From Paractinoplanes rishiriensis (GTDB lineage: Bacteria; Actinomycetota; Actinomycetes; Mycobacteriales; Micromonosporaceae): 64,000 nt of DNA. Position numbers and translations under genes: made by a program. Position 1 is the first letter of the stretch, and the number at the start of each line of letters is the position of its first letter. Below are positions 24,136-33,389 of this stretch, piece by piece. The stretch is from assembly GCF_016862375.1 (NCBI RefSeq), contig NZ_BOMV01000013.1, positions 124,001-188,000 of the forward strand, in the 5' to 3' direction. The notes under the pieces were generated by a model, which did not search any database, was not told the DNA's origin, and saw only the letters and a list, made by a program, of their open reading frames with translations.

Positions 24136-24595
24136 AGTTCGCCGTCAAGGCCGACGTTGTCGTGGTTGACGTCAGGCGTACGGCATCAATGGTCTTGCCT
24201 TTGGGGTTGGGACAGGGCGCGCCCACCGCGGGTGCCACCGAGGTGCCGGAGATGCCGCTGATCGCGCCGGCCAGACGGAAACCGGTGACCTGGGAACTCT
24301 TTCGCATGATCGTGGTGGCCAGGTCCATCCGCATGGTCTGGCGGTAGTGGGTGGCCTTGGTCTTGAGGGTGCCGCAGCGGACGGCGTACCGGTCCTCGAT
24401 CAGTGTGGTGTGGCTGAAGGTGACCTTGGCGGCGCGGGTCCGCAGCTTCGCCTCGGTCCAGCCGAACGCGGTGCGCAGCTCGCCGGCGGTGACGAAGCCG
24501 GTCATGGTCGCGGGGTGGTAGGTGGGCGACCCGGCCGCCGTGCTGGCGAGCGCGAGACCGACGGTGAGAACAGTGGCGAGACCGTGGGAGCGCAT
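24095..24595 (-). CDS. Small secreted protein of unknown function
   Basis: 166 residues from the ATG at 24595, chosen because it starts a clean signal peptide (MRSHGLATVLTVGLALAS then TAAGSPTY); an in-frame ATG 30 bp upstream gives a less typical N-terminus. The mature part begins with a helix-like block (TAGELRTAFGWTEAKLRTRA) seen in several small actinobacterial exported proteins. It holds three cysteines (VRCGTLK, GAPCPN and the terminal KRC), so a disulfide is possible. No domain name can be given. The last 41 bp overlap the convergent DUF402 gene. Confidence 0.7.
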   Translation of the reverse strand: MRSHGLATVLTVGLALASTAAGSPTYHPATMTGFVTAGELRTAFGWTEAKLRTRAAKVTFSHTTLIEDRYAVRCGTLKTKATHYRQTMRMDLATTIMRKSSQVTGFRLAGAISGISGTSVAPAVGAPCPNPKGKTIDAVRLTSTTTTSALTANFRTESRDLWSKRC

Positions 24596-24641
24596 AAGTG
24601 CCGATGGTCCCACGAAACCGCCCAATTCGGCGCTTAAACCG

Positions 24642-27278
24642 TCAGGTGCGCGCGTCGCGATGCTGTTCCAGCAGGGCCTCCAGGTGCTCGGCCGGCATCG
24701 GCGGGCCCAGCAGGTCGCCCTGGCCCAGGCGGCAGCCGGCGGAGCGCACGGTGTCGAGGTCGGCGGTGGCCTGGAGGCCGTGCGCGATCACCTCGAGGCC
24801 GAGGCGCTGGCTCAGCGCGACCGTCGCGTCCAGCACCTCGCCGATGTGCCGGCCGGCGTCGGAGGACTGGCCGAACACGTCCCGGTCGATCTTGAGCAGG
24901 TCGATCGGCAGGATGCGCAGGCGGCTCAGCGAGGTGGGGCCGGCGCCGAAGTTGTCGATCGCGGTGCGGATGCCCTGCGCACGCAGGCGGCCCAGGTGCG
25001 AGGCGAGATCCTCGGCCGCGAGCAGGTCCGGCTCGGCGATCTCGAGGACCAGGGCCGAGGGCGGGATCCGGTACGTCTCGAGGGCCGTCGGCAGGCTGGC
25101 CTGGAACGACGGACCGGCCAGCTCGCCGGGGCGCACGTTGACGGCCAGCCACAGCGACTCGTGCTGGCGGCGCCAGCCGGCGAGCAGGCGGCACGAGCGG
25201 TGCAGTTGCCAGTGCTCGATCTGCGCCAGCAGGCCCAGGTCCTCGGCGAGCGGCAGCAGCTCGGCGGCCGGCACCCGGCCCAGCGTGGGATGCCGCCAGG
25301 AGAGCAGCGCCTCGACGCCGACCGGGCGGCGACTCGGCAGGTCGAAGACGGGCTGGTAGTGCACGTCCAACTCGCCGCGGGCCACCGCGCCGGGCAGATC
25401 CTGCTCCAGCGTGGACCGGCGCAGCAGCCGGGTCTCCATCTCCTCGTCGTACCACTCCACCGCGCCGGGCGGACCGGAACGCACCGAGCGCAGCGCGAGG
25501 GCGGCGCGGCGCACCACCTCGTCGACGTCGGTGTCGGCGGTACGGTCGGCCAGCCCGGCCCAGGCGGACAGGTGCGACGAGGTGCCGGCCACCAGGTAGG
25601 GCGCGGTCAGCGCGTTGAGCAACTGGCTGGCCAGCAGGTGCGCGCGGACCGCGCCGCAGCGGGTCAGCACCGCGAATCGGGAATCGCCCAGCCGGGCCGT
25701 GACGTCGGCGCTGTCCACTCCGTTGCGCAGCCGGCGGGCGGCCTCGACCACCACCGCCTCGGCCAGGTCGGGGCCGTGCACGTCGCCGATCGCGGTGAGC
25801 CCGCCCAGTTCGATCACGATCATCGCGCCGGCGTCCGGGACGAGTTCGGCGGCCCGCCGCAGGCCCTGCCGGTTGGCCAGGCTGGTCGGGTGGTCGAGGT
25901 GGGCCGACTCGCGCAGCGTCTGCTCGAGGTCGCGCAGGTCGCTCACGTCCCGGACGTGCACCACCAGGGTGTGCCCGGGCTCGGCCGGGTCGGAGCCGCT
26001 GGTGGTCCACTCGGTGGCCCGCCAGCGGCCGAAGCCGTCGCGCAACTGGACCGCGATGCTGTCGGCGGACGGCTCGGAGCGGGCCAGCATCCGGGCGCCG
26101 AGGAACGCGTGCACCTCGTCGGCCTGCATCGGATGCACCAGCGCGGCCGCCTGCCGGCCCAGCACGTCCTGGTCGGACAGGCCGAACTGGCGGGCCGCGG
26201 CCGGCGACTGCCAGCGCACCGCGAGGTCGGCATCCAGCACCATGGCCACGTCGGCCGAGCCGAACACCAGGCTGCGCAGCCGGTTGCCCTGGCTGGTGAG
26301 GTGGTCGGCGTGCCGGCGCAGCGCCACCGCCGAGGTCCACTCCCGGCCGGCCACCGCCATGATCGCGGTGACCCCCAGGACGATCGAGAACGGGTCGACC
26401 CGGCCGCCGTGCAGCAGGTGGTAGACCGTGACCAGCGTCGAACCGAGGATCGGCAGCGCGAACAGCGGGAAGCTGGCCGACGGCTCGCTGCCGGCCGGCG
26501 GGATCGGGCGGACGTCGGGATGGATGCGCACCGAGCCGTACCAGAGCAGGCCGGCCGCCACGTTGATCGCGGCGGCGGCCACCAGGGTGGCGATCGAGGC
26601 GTTCGGGATGAACGGGAAATCGTGGCCGAACACCATCGCGGTCAGCCCGATCAGCGACAGGGCCGCGCCGCCGCCACACCACTGGAGCGCGGCCCGGTGC
26701 CGGATCGCGTGCACCCCGGCGACCGCCACGGTGGCGGCCGCGGCGGCGCCGAAGATCAATGCGGTGATGGCCGCGCCGCGCCGATTGTCCGGGTTGCTGA
26801 ACAGCAGCAGCCAGGGCGGGAAGATCAGGCAGGCGGTCACGCCGACGGTGTCCAGGCCGGTGCGCAGCCGGGCCAGCGGGTCGCGCCGCTGCGCCGGGCG
26901 CAGCACCGCCGGCAGGTAGAAGGCGGTCACCAGGAACAGGCTGACCAACGGAATCTCGGCCGGCAGCGGCACGTCGGCGACCAGCCGGTGCGGTGCCACC
27001 CAGGCGGCGATGCCGCTCGCCAGGCCGGCCGCCGCGGTGAGCAGGACGCCGGCGGCCAGGGCGATCGCCCGCAGGCGGGGCCCCTTCGTGCGGCCCCGCA
27101 GCATGGCCACCGCGAACCCGGCCGAGCCGGCCGCCAGCAGGCCCGCGGCGGTCTCGACCGGCAGCAGCGTCAGGGCAGCCGTCAGCAGGCTCGCGCCCAG
27201 CAGCGCGGCCACGGCGTGGATCGTCGGCCGTCCGGCCGAGGGGAAGACCATGCGTGTCATCCGTTTGCGAGGGGTCAT
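24642..27278 (-). CDS. Membrane PAS-GGDEF-EAL protein with degenerate catalytic motifs
   Basis: 878 residues. Residues ~15-335 contain about ten hydrophobic helices. A PAS-like sensor (GSADVAMVLDADLAVRWQSPAA...) spans ~345-460. The GGDEF domain (~470-620) has the signature replaced by LGDSRF, so no cyclase activity is expected. The EAL domain (~630-870) keeps EALLSW and LKIDRDVF, but the DDFG motif reads IDNFGAG and the usual AEGVE reads IAHGLQ. Two metal or catalytic acids are thus changed and phosphodiesterase activity is doubtful. The protein may sense c-di-GMP or partner proteins rather than make or break the nucleotide. It diverges from the importer operon at 27.4 kb. Confidence 0.9.
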   Translation of the reverse strand: MTPRKRMTRMVFPSAGRPTIHAVAALLGASLLTAALTLLPVETAAGLLAAGSAGFAVAMLRGRTKGPRLRAIALAAGVLLTAAAGLASGIAAWVAPHRLVADVPLPAEIPLVSLFLVTAFYLPAVLRPAQRRDPLARLRTGLDTVGVTACLIFPPWLLLFSNPDNRRGAAITALIFGAAAAATVAVAGVHAIRHRAALQWCGGGAALSLIGLTAMVFGHDFPFIPNASIATLVAAAAINVAAGLLWYGSVRIHPDVRPIPPAGSEPSASFPLFALPILGSTLVTVYHLLHGGRVDPFSIVLGVTAIMAVAGREWTSAVALRRHADHLTSQGNRLRSLVFGSADVAMVLDADLAVRWQSPAAARQFGLSDQDVLGRQAAALVHPMQADEVHAFLGARMLARSEPSADSIAVQLRDGFGRWRATEWTTSGSDPAEPGHTLVVHVRDVSDLRDLEQTLRESAHLDHPTSLANRQGLRRAAELVPDAGAMIVIELGGLTAIGDVHGPDLAEAVVVEAARRLRNGVDSADVTARLGDSRFAVLTRCGAVRAHLLASQLLNALTAPYLVAGTSSHLSAWAGLADRTADTDVDEVVRRAALALRSVRSGPPGAVEWYDEEMETRLLRRSTLEQDLPGAVARGELDVHYQPVFDLPSRRPVGVEALLSWRHPTLGRVPAAELLPLAEDLGLLAQIEHWQLHRSCRLLAGWRRQHESLWLAVNVRPGELAGPSFQASLPTALETYRIPPSALVLEIAEPDLLAAEDLASHLGRLRAQGIRTAIDNFGAGPTSLSRLRILPIDLLKIDRDVFGQSSDAGRHIGEVLDATVALSQRLGLEVIAHGLQATADLDTVRSAGCRLGQGDLLGPPMPAEHLEALLEQHRDART

Positions 27279-27415
27279 CCGGTTGCACCGTACCTATCAA
27301 CGAGTGACGGAGCGTGCGGTAACGGCGACGGTTCGGCGACAGATCATTGTGGACCGTGGTGATCTATCTCACCTGGACCTACGGTCGTCGATGTACCCCC
27401 TGAAGGGAGGCACCG

Positions 27416-28828
27416 ATGACCAGCCGACGCGACCTGTTGCGGGCGACCGGCGGATTGGCACTCGGCGCGGCATTCGGCGGGACCCTCGCCGGATGCGCGA
27501 GCGAGGAGGACGCGGGCCCCGGTGGCCCGGCCGCGCCGCCGTCCGGGGCACCCGCCGAAACGTACGCCGAACCCGCCGCGAAACTGTCCGGCAACCTGAG
27601 CATTCTGCTGTGGAGCCACTTCGTCCCCAGCCACGACACCTGGTTCGACCGGTTCGCCAAGGAGTGGGGCACCAAGGCCGGGGTCAACGTCACGGTCGAC
27701 CACATCGACCAGGCGCAGATCACCACCCGGATCGCCGCCGAGATCGCGGCCGGCCAGGGCCACGACATGATCCAGTTCATCGCGCCGCTGTCCCAGTTCG
27801 AGCCGAGCGTGCTCGACCTCAAGGACCTCACCGACGAGGCCGTCAAGCGCTGGGGCAAGCAGCTGGAGCTGTGCACCAAGTCGAGCTTCAATCCGAGTAC
27901 GGGGAAGTTCTACGCGTACTCGCCGGGCTGGGTGCCCGACCCCGGCAACTACCGCAAGTCGCTCTGGGAACCGGCGGGTTTCCCGAACGGGCCGGCCTCG
28001 TGGGACGACCTGCTTAAGGGCGGCGCGCAGATCAAGAAGTCGCAGGGCGTGCAGATGGGCCTCGGCATGTCCCAGGAGATCGACTCCAACATGGTGCTGC
28101 GCGGCCTGATGTGGACACACGGCGCCTCGATCCAGGACGCGAACGAACGCGTGGTGATCAACTCGCCGGAGACGATCCAGGCGGTCGAGTTCATGGCCCG
28201 GCTGTTCAAGGACACCATGACGAACGAGGTCTTCTCCTGGAACGCGGCCAGCAACAACCAGGGCCTGGTGGCCGGCAAGATGTCGTACATCGTCAACTCG
28301 ATCTCGGCGTGGCGCACCTCGCAGGGCACCAATCCGCAGGTCGCCGACGACGTCCACTTCGTGCCGGCGCTGCGCGGGCCGGCCGGGCAGTTCGCGGCCC
28401 AGCACGTCCTCTACAACTGGATCGTCCCCAAGCACGCGCGCAACCCCGACGCGGCCAAGGAGTTCCTGCTCCACTACACCGGCAACTTCGCGGCGGCCAC
28501 CTACGCCAGCAAGCTGTACGACTTCTGCGCGTTCGACGGCCGCACCCCCGGCCTGAAGGGCTGGCTGGCCAGCGACCCGTTCGGCGGCAAACCGGCCGAC
28601 AAGCTCAGCCTGCTGGCCGACGCGACCGCGTGGAGCGTCAACATCGGCCACCCCGGCCCGGCCAACACCGCCGAGGGCGAGATCTTCAACACCTTCGTGA
28701 TCCCCAACATGTTCGCCCGGGTGGCCCGCGGTGAACAGACCGCCCAGCAGTCCGTGTCCGCCGCCGAAGCCCAGGTCAACGCGGTCTTCACCAAGTGGCG
28801 TCAGCAGGGCCTGGTCGGAAAGGGCTGA
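27416..28828 (+). CDS. Tat-exported sugar-binding lipoprotein
   Basis: A 470-residue family 1 solute-binding protein. The N-terminus has the twin-arginine motif SRRDLLRAT, a hydrophobic stretch and a lipobox LAGC, so it is exported folded and lipidated. Core blocks include LSILLWSHFVPSHDTWFDRF, QGHDMIQFIAPLS and YNWIVPKHARNPDAAKEFLLHYTG. The ATG has AAGGGAGG upstream. It is the first gene of a four-gene operon with its own ATPase and two permeases. The ligand is unknown; there is no neighbouring hydrolase or regulator to suggest one. Confidence 0.93.
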   Translation: MTSRRDLLRATGGLALGAAFGGTLAGCASEEDAGPGGPAAPPSGAPAETYAEPAAKLSGNLSILLWSHFVPSHDTWFDRFAKEWGTKAGVNVTVDHIDQAQITTRIAAEIAAGQGHDMIQFIAPLSQFEPSVLDLKDLTDEAVKRWGKQLELCTKSSFNPSTGKFYAYSPGWVPDPGNYRKSLWEPAGFPNGPASWDDLLKGGAQIKKSQGVQMGLGMSQEIDSNMVLRGLMWTHGASIQDANERVVINSPETIQAVEFMARLFKDTMTNEVFSWNAASNNQGLVAGKMSYIVNSISAWRTSQGTNPQVADDVHFVPALRGPAGQFAAQHVLYNWIVPKHARNPDAAKEFLLHYTGNFAAATYASKLYDFCAFDGRTPGLKGWLASDPFGGKPADKLSLLADATAWSVNIGHPGPANTAEGEIFNTFVIPNMFARVARGEQTAQQSVSAAEAQVNAVFTKWRQQGLVGKG

Positions 28829-28830
28829 GC

Positions 28831-29862
28831 GTGGCGATCGTCGAGCTGAAGAACCTGGTCAAGGAGTTCCCGGGCGGCGTGCGCGCGGTCGACGGCATCG
28901 ACCTGGCGACCGAGGAGGGCGAATATCTCGTCCTGCTCGGCCCGTCCGGCTGCGGCAAGACCACGCTGCTGCGGATGATCGCGGGCCTCGAGGAACCCAC
29001 GTCCGGCGACGTGCTGATCGACGGGCACGTGGTCACCGGCCTGCCACCGCGCGCCCGGCAGATCGCCATGGTGTTCCAGAGCTACGCGCTTTACCCCCAC
29101 AAGACCGTGTACGCCAACATCGTGTTCCCGCTGCGGGCGGCCAAAATGCCCAAGGACGAACGCGATCGCAAGGCGCAGTGGGCGGCGTCGCTGCTGGGCA
29201 TCGCGCACCTGCTCGGCCGCAAGCCCCGGCAGCTGTCCGGGGGCGAGCGGCAGCGGGTGGCGCTGGCCCGGGCCCTGGTCCGCCAGCCGAAGGTCTTCCT
29301 GCTCGACGAGCCGCTGTCCAACCTGGACGCCAAACTCCGGGCGAGCGCCCGCGACGAGCTCAAACGCTTCCAGGACGAGGTCGACACCACCACGGTCTAC
29401 GTCACGCACGACCAGGTCGAGGCCATGGGCCTCGGAGACCGGATCGCGGTGCTCTCCGAGGGTCGCTTGCGCCAGGTGGGTCCACCCATGCAGGTGTACG
29501 ACGACCCGGCGGACACCTTCGTGGCGACGTTCATCGGTTCGCCGCCGATGAACCTCGTGCCCCGGGAGGACGTGCTGGTCGGCTTCCGGCCCGAGCATCT
29601 GTTGCCGGCGGGTGACCGGGTGCCGGACGGGTGGGTGACCGTCAAACTCGCGGTCGACCGGGTGGAATACCTGTCCGGCGACCGGCACGTCTGGGGCACC
29701 GCGCAGGGTCTGGGCGAGCCGACCCGGGTGGTGTCCCGGCTGCCGGCCATCGTCGACGCGCCGGTCACGGTCGGCGAGGAGCAACGTTTCGTGGTGGCCG
29801 GACCGCGGTTCCGCTTCTTCTCGGCGAGTGACGGAAGGCGTACGGCCGGGGTAAAGCTGTGA
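28831..29862 (+). CDS. ABC importer ATP-binding protein, UgpC/MalK type
   Basis: 343 residues from the GTG at 28831, 2 bp after the binding-protein stop. Walker A GPSGCGKTT, Q-loop FQSYALYPHKTV, signature LSGGERQRVALARAL, Walker B VFLLDEPLSNLD and H-loop VTHDQVEA are all intact. A C-terminal regulatory barrel (residues ~235-343) carries the VGFRPEHLL segment found in carbohydrate ATPases. It powers the permeases encoded next. It could in principle also serve the galactan importer at 5.5-8.8 kb, which lacks an ATPase, although a dedicated MsiK elsewhere is equally possible. Confidence 0.95.
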   Translation: MAIVELKNLVKEFPGGVRAVDGIDLATEEGEYLVLLGPSGCGKTTLLRMIAGLEEPTSGDVLIDGHVVTGLPPRARQIAMVFQSYALYPHKTVYANIVFPLRAAKMPKDERDRKAQWAASLLGIAHLLGRKPRQLSGGERQRVALARALVRQPKVFLLDEPLSNLDAKLRASARDELKRFQDEVDTTTVYVTHDQVEAMGLGDRIAVLSEGRLRQVGPPMQVYDDPADTFVATFIGSPPMNLVPREDVLVGFRPEHLLPAGDRVPDGWVTVKLAVDRVEYLSGDRHVWGTAQGLGEPTRVVSRLPAIVDAPVTVGEEQRFVVAGPRFRFFSASDGRRTAGVKL

Positions 29863-30776
29863 CCGCGACGACGGACGCGCCCCGGCGGCGCCTCGCCGAC
29901 CGCGAGGGCACGCTGGCCTGGCTGTTCCTGATGCCGAGCGTCGTCTACATCCTGGCGCTGGTGGCGGTGCCGTTCGTGCTGGCGGTCGGGCTGGCGCTGT
30001 CGGACGTGACCGCGGGTGACCCGTCCTACGACTGGGTCGGGCTGCGCAACTTCCGGCGGATCTTCGACGATCCGGTGTTCTGGCAGTCGCTGGGCAACAC
30101 GTTCGTCTTCACGCTGGTGTCGATGGTGCTGATCGTGGTGCTCGGCAAGGTGCTGGCGAACATCCTGGTGGCCGACTTCCGCGGCAAGTGGGTGGTGCGT
30201 TTCCTGGTGCTGCTGCCGTGGACCACGCCGGTCGCGCTGTCGACGATCTCGTGGCTGTGGATGCTGGACTCGATCTTCTCGCCGATCGACTGGGTTCTGC
30301 GCAAGATCGGTTTGCTCGGCGGCACCTCGTCAAACATGTACTGGCTGGGGGAGCCGGTGCTGGCGATGGCGAGCGTCATCGCGGTGCACGTGTGGCGGCT
30401 GACGCCGCTGGCCGCGGTCATCATGGTGGCCGGGCTGGTGGCGATCCCGCGTGACCTGAACGAGGCCGCGCGGGTCGACGGTGCCGGCTACTGGCGGCGG
30501 ATGTTCGAGATCACGGTGCCGCTGGTGCTGCCGGTCGCGGCCGTGGCGGCGCTGTTCGGCGCGATCTTCACGTTCACCGACATGGCGGTGGTGGACGTGC
30601 TGACCAACGGCGGGCCGAACAACGCCACGCAGGTGCTGACCAGCTGGGCGTTCTTCCGCGGCATCGACGGCGGCGACGTCGGGCAGGGGGCGGCGATCGC
30701 GCTGTTCCTGTTCCCGCTGCTGCTGGCGGCGGCGATCGCGATCCTGCGGGCGGTGCGGCGGATGGAGGTGCGATGA
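29859..30776 (+). CDS. ABC importer permease, MalF type
   Basis: 305 residues, GTG start overlapping the ATPase stop by 4 bp. Six predicted helices, with the EAA loop DLNEAARVDGAGYWRRMFEITVPLV coupling it to the ATPase. It has the standard length of CUT1 permeases and forms the channel with the following gene. Confidence 0.93.
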   Translation: MTATTDAPRRRLADREGTLAWLFLMPSVVYILALVAVPFVLAVGLALSDVTAGDPSYDWVGLRNFRRIFDDPVFWQSLGNTFVFTLVSMVLIVVLGKVLANILVADFRGKWVVRFLVLLPWTTPVALSTISWLWMLDSIFSPIDWVLRKIGLLGGTSSNMYWLGEPVLAMASVIAVHVWRLTPLAAVIMVAGLVAIPRDLNEAARVDGAGYWRRMFEITVPLVLPVAAVAALFGAIFTFTDMAVVDVLTNGGPNNATQVLTSWAFFRGIDGGDVGQGAAIALFLFPLLLAAAIAILRAVRRMEVR

Positions 30777-31639
30777 CATCGTCGTTGGCCGTTCGTTATC
30801 GGCGCCGGCATCTGCTGGCCCGGTGCGGACTGTATTTCGGGGCGGTGCTGGCGGCGTTCCTGTGTGCTGCTCCGTTCCTGTGGAGTCTGGTGACGGCCTT
30901 CAAGCAGAACCGGGACCTCTACAACCCGGCGAACAACCCGTTCGCCTTCAACCGGCCGGCCACCTCGGATCACGTGCTGTACCTGTTCGAGCGGACGTCG
31001 TTCGTGACCTTCGCCTGGAACACCCTGTGGGTGGGCCTGCTGGTCGTGGCGGTCACGCTGCTGCTCGGCCTGCCGGCGGCGTACGCGCTGGCCCGCCTGG
31101 ACCGGCCGTGGGCGGGGTGGTTCGGCGTCGCGATCTTCCTGGTCTACCTGGTGCCCCCAAGTCTGCTGTTCCTTTCGTTGTCGCGCTTGATCGTGACGCT
31201 GGGCCTGCAGGACTCGACGTGGTCGCTGGTCCTGATCTACCCGACGATCACGATTCCGGTGTCGATCTGGCTGTTGATCGGCTTCCTGAAGACCGTGCCG
31301 CGCGACATCGAGGAACAGGCGATGGTCGACGGGTACAGCCGGCTGGGAGCCTTCTGGCGGGCTGTGGTGCCGCTGACGTTCCCGGGCATCGTGGCGGTCG
31401 TGGTGTTCGCCTTCACGCTGACGGCCAGCGAGTTCATCTACGCGCTGGCGTTCGTCTCGCCGACCACCGAAAAGGTGCTGTCGACCGGGGTCCCGACCGA
31501 GCTGGTCCGGGGGGACGTCTTCTTCTGGCAGTCCTTGCAGGCGGCGACCGTTCTGGTCGCGATCCCGATAGCGATCGTCTTCAACCTCTTCCTGGACCGG
31601 TTCGTGGCCGGCTTCACGCAGGGGGCGGTCAAGGGGTGA
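30773..31639 (+). CDS. ABC importer permease, MalG type
   Basis: 288 residues, ATG overlapping the preceding stop (ATGA). Six helices; the EAA loop is DIEEQAMVDGYSRLGAFWRAVVPLTFPG. Last gene of the operon; no clear terminator hairpin was seen in the 50 bp before the next gene. Confidence 0.93.
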   Translation: MTSSLAVRYRRRHLLARCGLYFGAVLAAFLCAAPFLWSLVTAFKQNRDLYNPANNPFAFNRPATSDHVLYLFERTSFVTFAWNTLWVGLLVVAVTLLLGLPAAYALARLDRPWAGWFGVAIFLVYLVPPSLLFLSLSRLIVTLGLQDSTWSLVLIYPTITIPVSIWLLIGFLKTVPRDIEEQAMVDGYSRLGAFWRAVVPLTFPGIVAVVVFAFTLTASEFIYALAFVSPTTEKVLSTGVPTELVRGDVFFWQSLQAATVLVAIPIAIVFNLFLDRFVAGFTQGAVKG

Positions 31640-31676
31640 CCATCGGCGCGGGGCGGCGCGGCGCGGCCGGTTCGGG

Positions 31677-31682
31677 TAGGTT
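31677..31682 (+). promoter_or_regulatory. -10 element TAGGTT (leaderless promoter)
   Basis: The same hexamer as at 23592 lies 8 nt before the ATG at 31691, with no ribosome-binding sequence between. Confidence 0.55.
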
Positions 31683-31690
31683 GCAGCCCC

Positions 31691-33283
31691 ATGCCCTCCC
31701 TCAAAACCCGCCTCGCGGCGGGCGTGGCCGCACTGATCGGCGCCGTGTCCGTCTGTGCTTCGTCACCCTCGCCCGCGCTGGCCGCGGGGCCGCACCTGGA
31801 AATCTCCTACGACACCGCCGGCGAAATCGACAACAGTGGCCGGCTGGTCGGTGCCTACGCCTACAACTGGGGCGACGAGCCGGCCAGTGACGTGACGATG
31901 ACGTTCGACGCCAGCGGCCTGCGCGATGTCGACATCAGCGTGCCCGACTGGATCGAGTACTGCGGGCTCGACGGCCAGATCGTCACCTGCCGGCTGCCGG
32001 GTCTGGCCGCGGAGCACACCGAGTGGTTGCACGTGTTCGAGCTGAAGAGCAAGCAACAGGCCAGGCCGGGCCCGGCCGGAGCGGTCAAGGGTACGATGCG
32101 CGGGTTCGGTCCCGACGGCACCGAATACACCGGCGGCGGTGAGCTCGACGTCACGATCGTGGCGAGCGGCCCCGATCTGGTCGCGTCCACTGCGGACATC
32201 AACAGCGCGGACGACCCCGTCGGCGGTGGCGACGTGCGTCCGGTGACGGCCGCCATCTTCAACGACGGCGACACGCCGACCGGTGACTGGTACGTCCAGG
32301 TCTCGGTGCCCACCGGTGCCGGCATCGTCGAGCAGTACTCGGACTGCGAATACCGGGACTGGTGGCCGGGCGAGCACCCCGCCGGCTACGTCTACGGCCC
32401 CAATGTGGTCACCTGCCGGGCGCCCGCGGACTTGGAGCTCGAGGCCGGCGAAGGGCTCGCCTTCGTCGACGATGCCGGCGAGTCGCTCTTCCACGTCGCG
32501 TTCGGCAAGAACCTGCGCGGTCCCGACCAGACCGGCGGAGCCGTCGAGGTCGGCCTCGTCGAGGATCTCGAGTCCGAGCGGGCGTCCAGCAAGCTGTCCC
32601 GCAAGGGGGCGTCCGGCAAGTCGTTCGCGGACGCGGTCGCCGGTCTGAAGCCCGTCACCCGGGCCGCCCTGCGGGAAGGCAACACCGACAACAACTGGGC
32701 TGACTTCGCCATCTGGACCAAGCCGAACAAGCAGGACTTCGCCGTCACCGCGGAGCCGGTCAGCGGCAGCATCGGCGAAATCGTGGAGATCCCGTACACC
32801 GTGATCAACAACGGCCCGGCCGACGGCGGCGCCGGCTGGACCTTCCGGGCGCCGACCGGCACCGTGCTGGTCAGCGACGGTGCAGACGACCGGCCGTGGT
32901 GCTACTTCGTCGACGATGACGGCCGCCCGGTCAAGGAACTGCCCGAGGTCCGCTGCAGCACCGAGGGTGAGTTCCCGGCCAAGGCTTCCGGCTACCAGGG
33001 CGTCAGCGCGACGATGAAGCTCCGGATCATCTCCACGCCGGGCGACGACGGCACCCTGCGGGTCCGGCCGTTCCCCGAGAACTCCGAGGCCAACCCGGCC
33101 AACGACGAAGTCAAACTGGTCGTCACGGTCGGCAGCGGTGGCAGCGGCGGCGACGGTGGCGGCCTGCCGGTCACCGGGGCCAACCCGGCGCTCGTCGGCG
33201 GCATCGGCGGTGGTGTCGTGGCGATCGGCGCGGCATTGGTCCTCTTCGCCAGGCGCCGCCGGGTAGTCGTCGTCAGCGAGTAG
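31691..33283 (+). CDS. LPxTG-anchored surface protein with repeated beta domains
   Basis: 530 residues. Signal peptide ~1-32 (ending ALAAG); two or three Ig-like, DUF11-type beta modules (IDNSGRLVGAYAYNWGDEPA..., FAVTAEPVSGSIGEIVEIPY...). The C-terminus is a complete sortase signal: a Gly/Ser-rich spacer (GSGGSGGDGGG), LPVTG, a hydrophobic helix and RRRR. Sortase would link it to the cell wall. Cysteines occur in short pairs (EYCGLDGQIVTC, DCEYRD ... VTC), suggesting disulfides. No enzymatic motif is visible, so an adhesive or structural role is likely. It is followed by a very strong terminator. Confidence 0.88.
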   Translation: MPSLKTRLAAGVAALIGAVSVCASSPSPALAAGPHLEISYDTAGEIDNSGRLVGAYAYNWGDEPASDVTMTFDASGLRDVDISVPDWIEYCGLDGQIVTCRLPGLAAEHTEWLHVFELKSKQQARPGPAGAVKGTMRGFGPDGTEYTGGGELDVTIVASGPDLVASTADINSADDPVGGGDVRPVTAAIFNDGDTPTGDWYVQVSVPTGAGIVEQYSDCEYRDWWPGEHPAGYVYGPNVVTCRAPADLELEAGEGLAFVDDAGESLFHVAFGKNLRGPDQTGGAVEVGLVEDLESERASSKLSRKGASGKSFADAVAGLKPVTRAALREGNTDNNWADFAIWTKPNKQDFAVTAEPVSGSIGEIVEIPYTVINNGPADGGAGWTFRAPTGTVLVSDGADDRPWCYFVDDDGRPVKELPEVRCSTEGEFPAKASGYQGVSATMKLRIISTPGDDGTLRVRPFPENSEANPANDEVKLVVTVGSGGSGGDGGGLPVTGANPALVGGIGGGVVAIGAALVLFARRRRVVVVSE

Positions 33284-33294
33284 CACCGACACCC

Positions 33295-33334
33295 ACAAAG
33301 GGGGCACCGCCGGACCCGGCGGTGCCCCCTTTGT
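33295..33334 (+). terminator. Strong intrinsic terminator after the surface protein gene
   Basis: A perfect 17-bp stem (ACAAAGGGGGCACCGCC / GGCGGTGCCCCCTTTGT) with a 6-nt loop, 11 bp after the stop codon; it isolates the PadR operon. Confidence 0.93.
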
Positions 33335-33347
33335 TTGACGCACCGGC

Positions 33348-33383
33348 GGGTATTCCCAACGGGTATACCCAGTGGGTATAGTC
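33348..33383 (+). promoter_or_regulatory. PadR-type operator array overlapping a leaderless promoter
   Basis: GGGTATTCCC (33348), the perfect palindrome GGGTATACCC (33361) and GGGTATAGTC (33374) recur every 13 bp. The last contains TATAGT (33377-33382), a -10 element 7 nt before the padR ATG. The arrangement predicts autorepression by the PadR protein. Confidence 0.75.
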
Positions 33384-33389
33384 CGGCGT

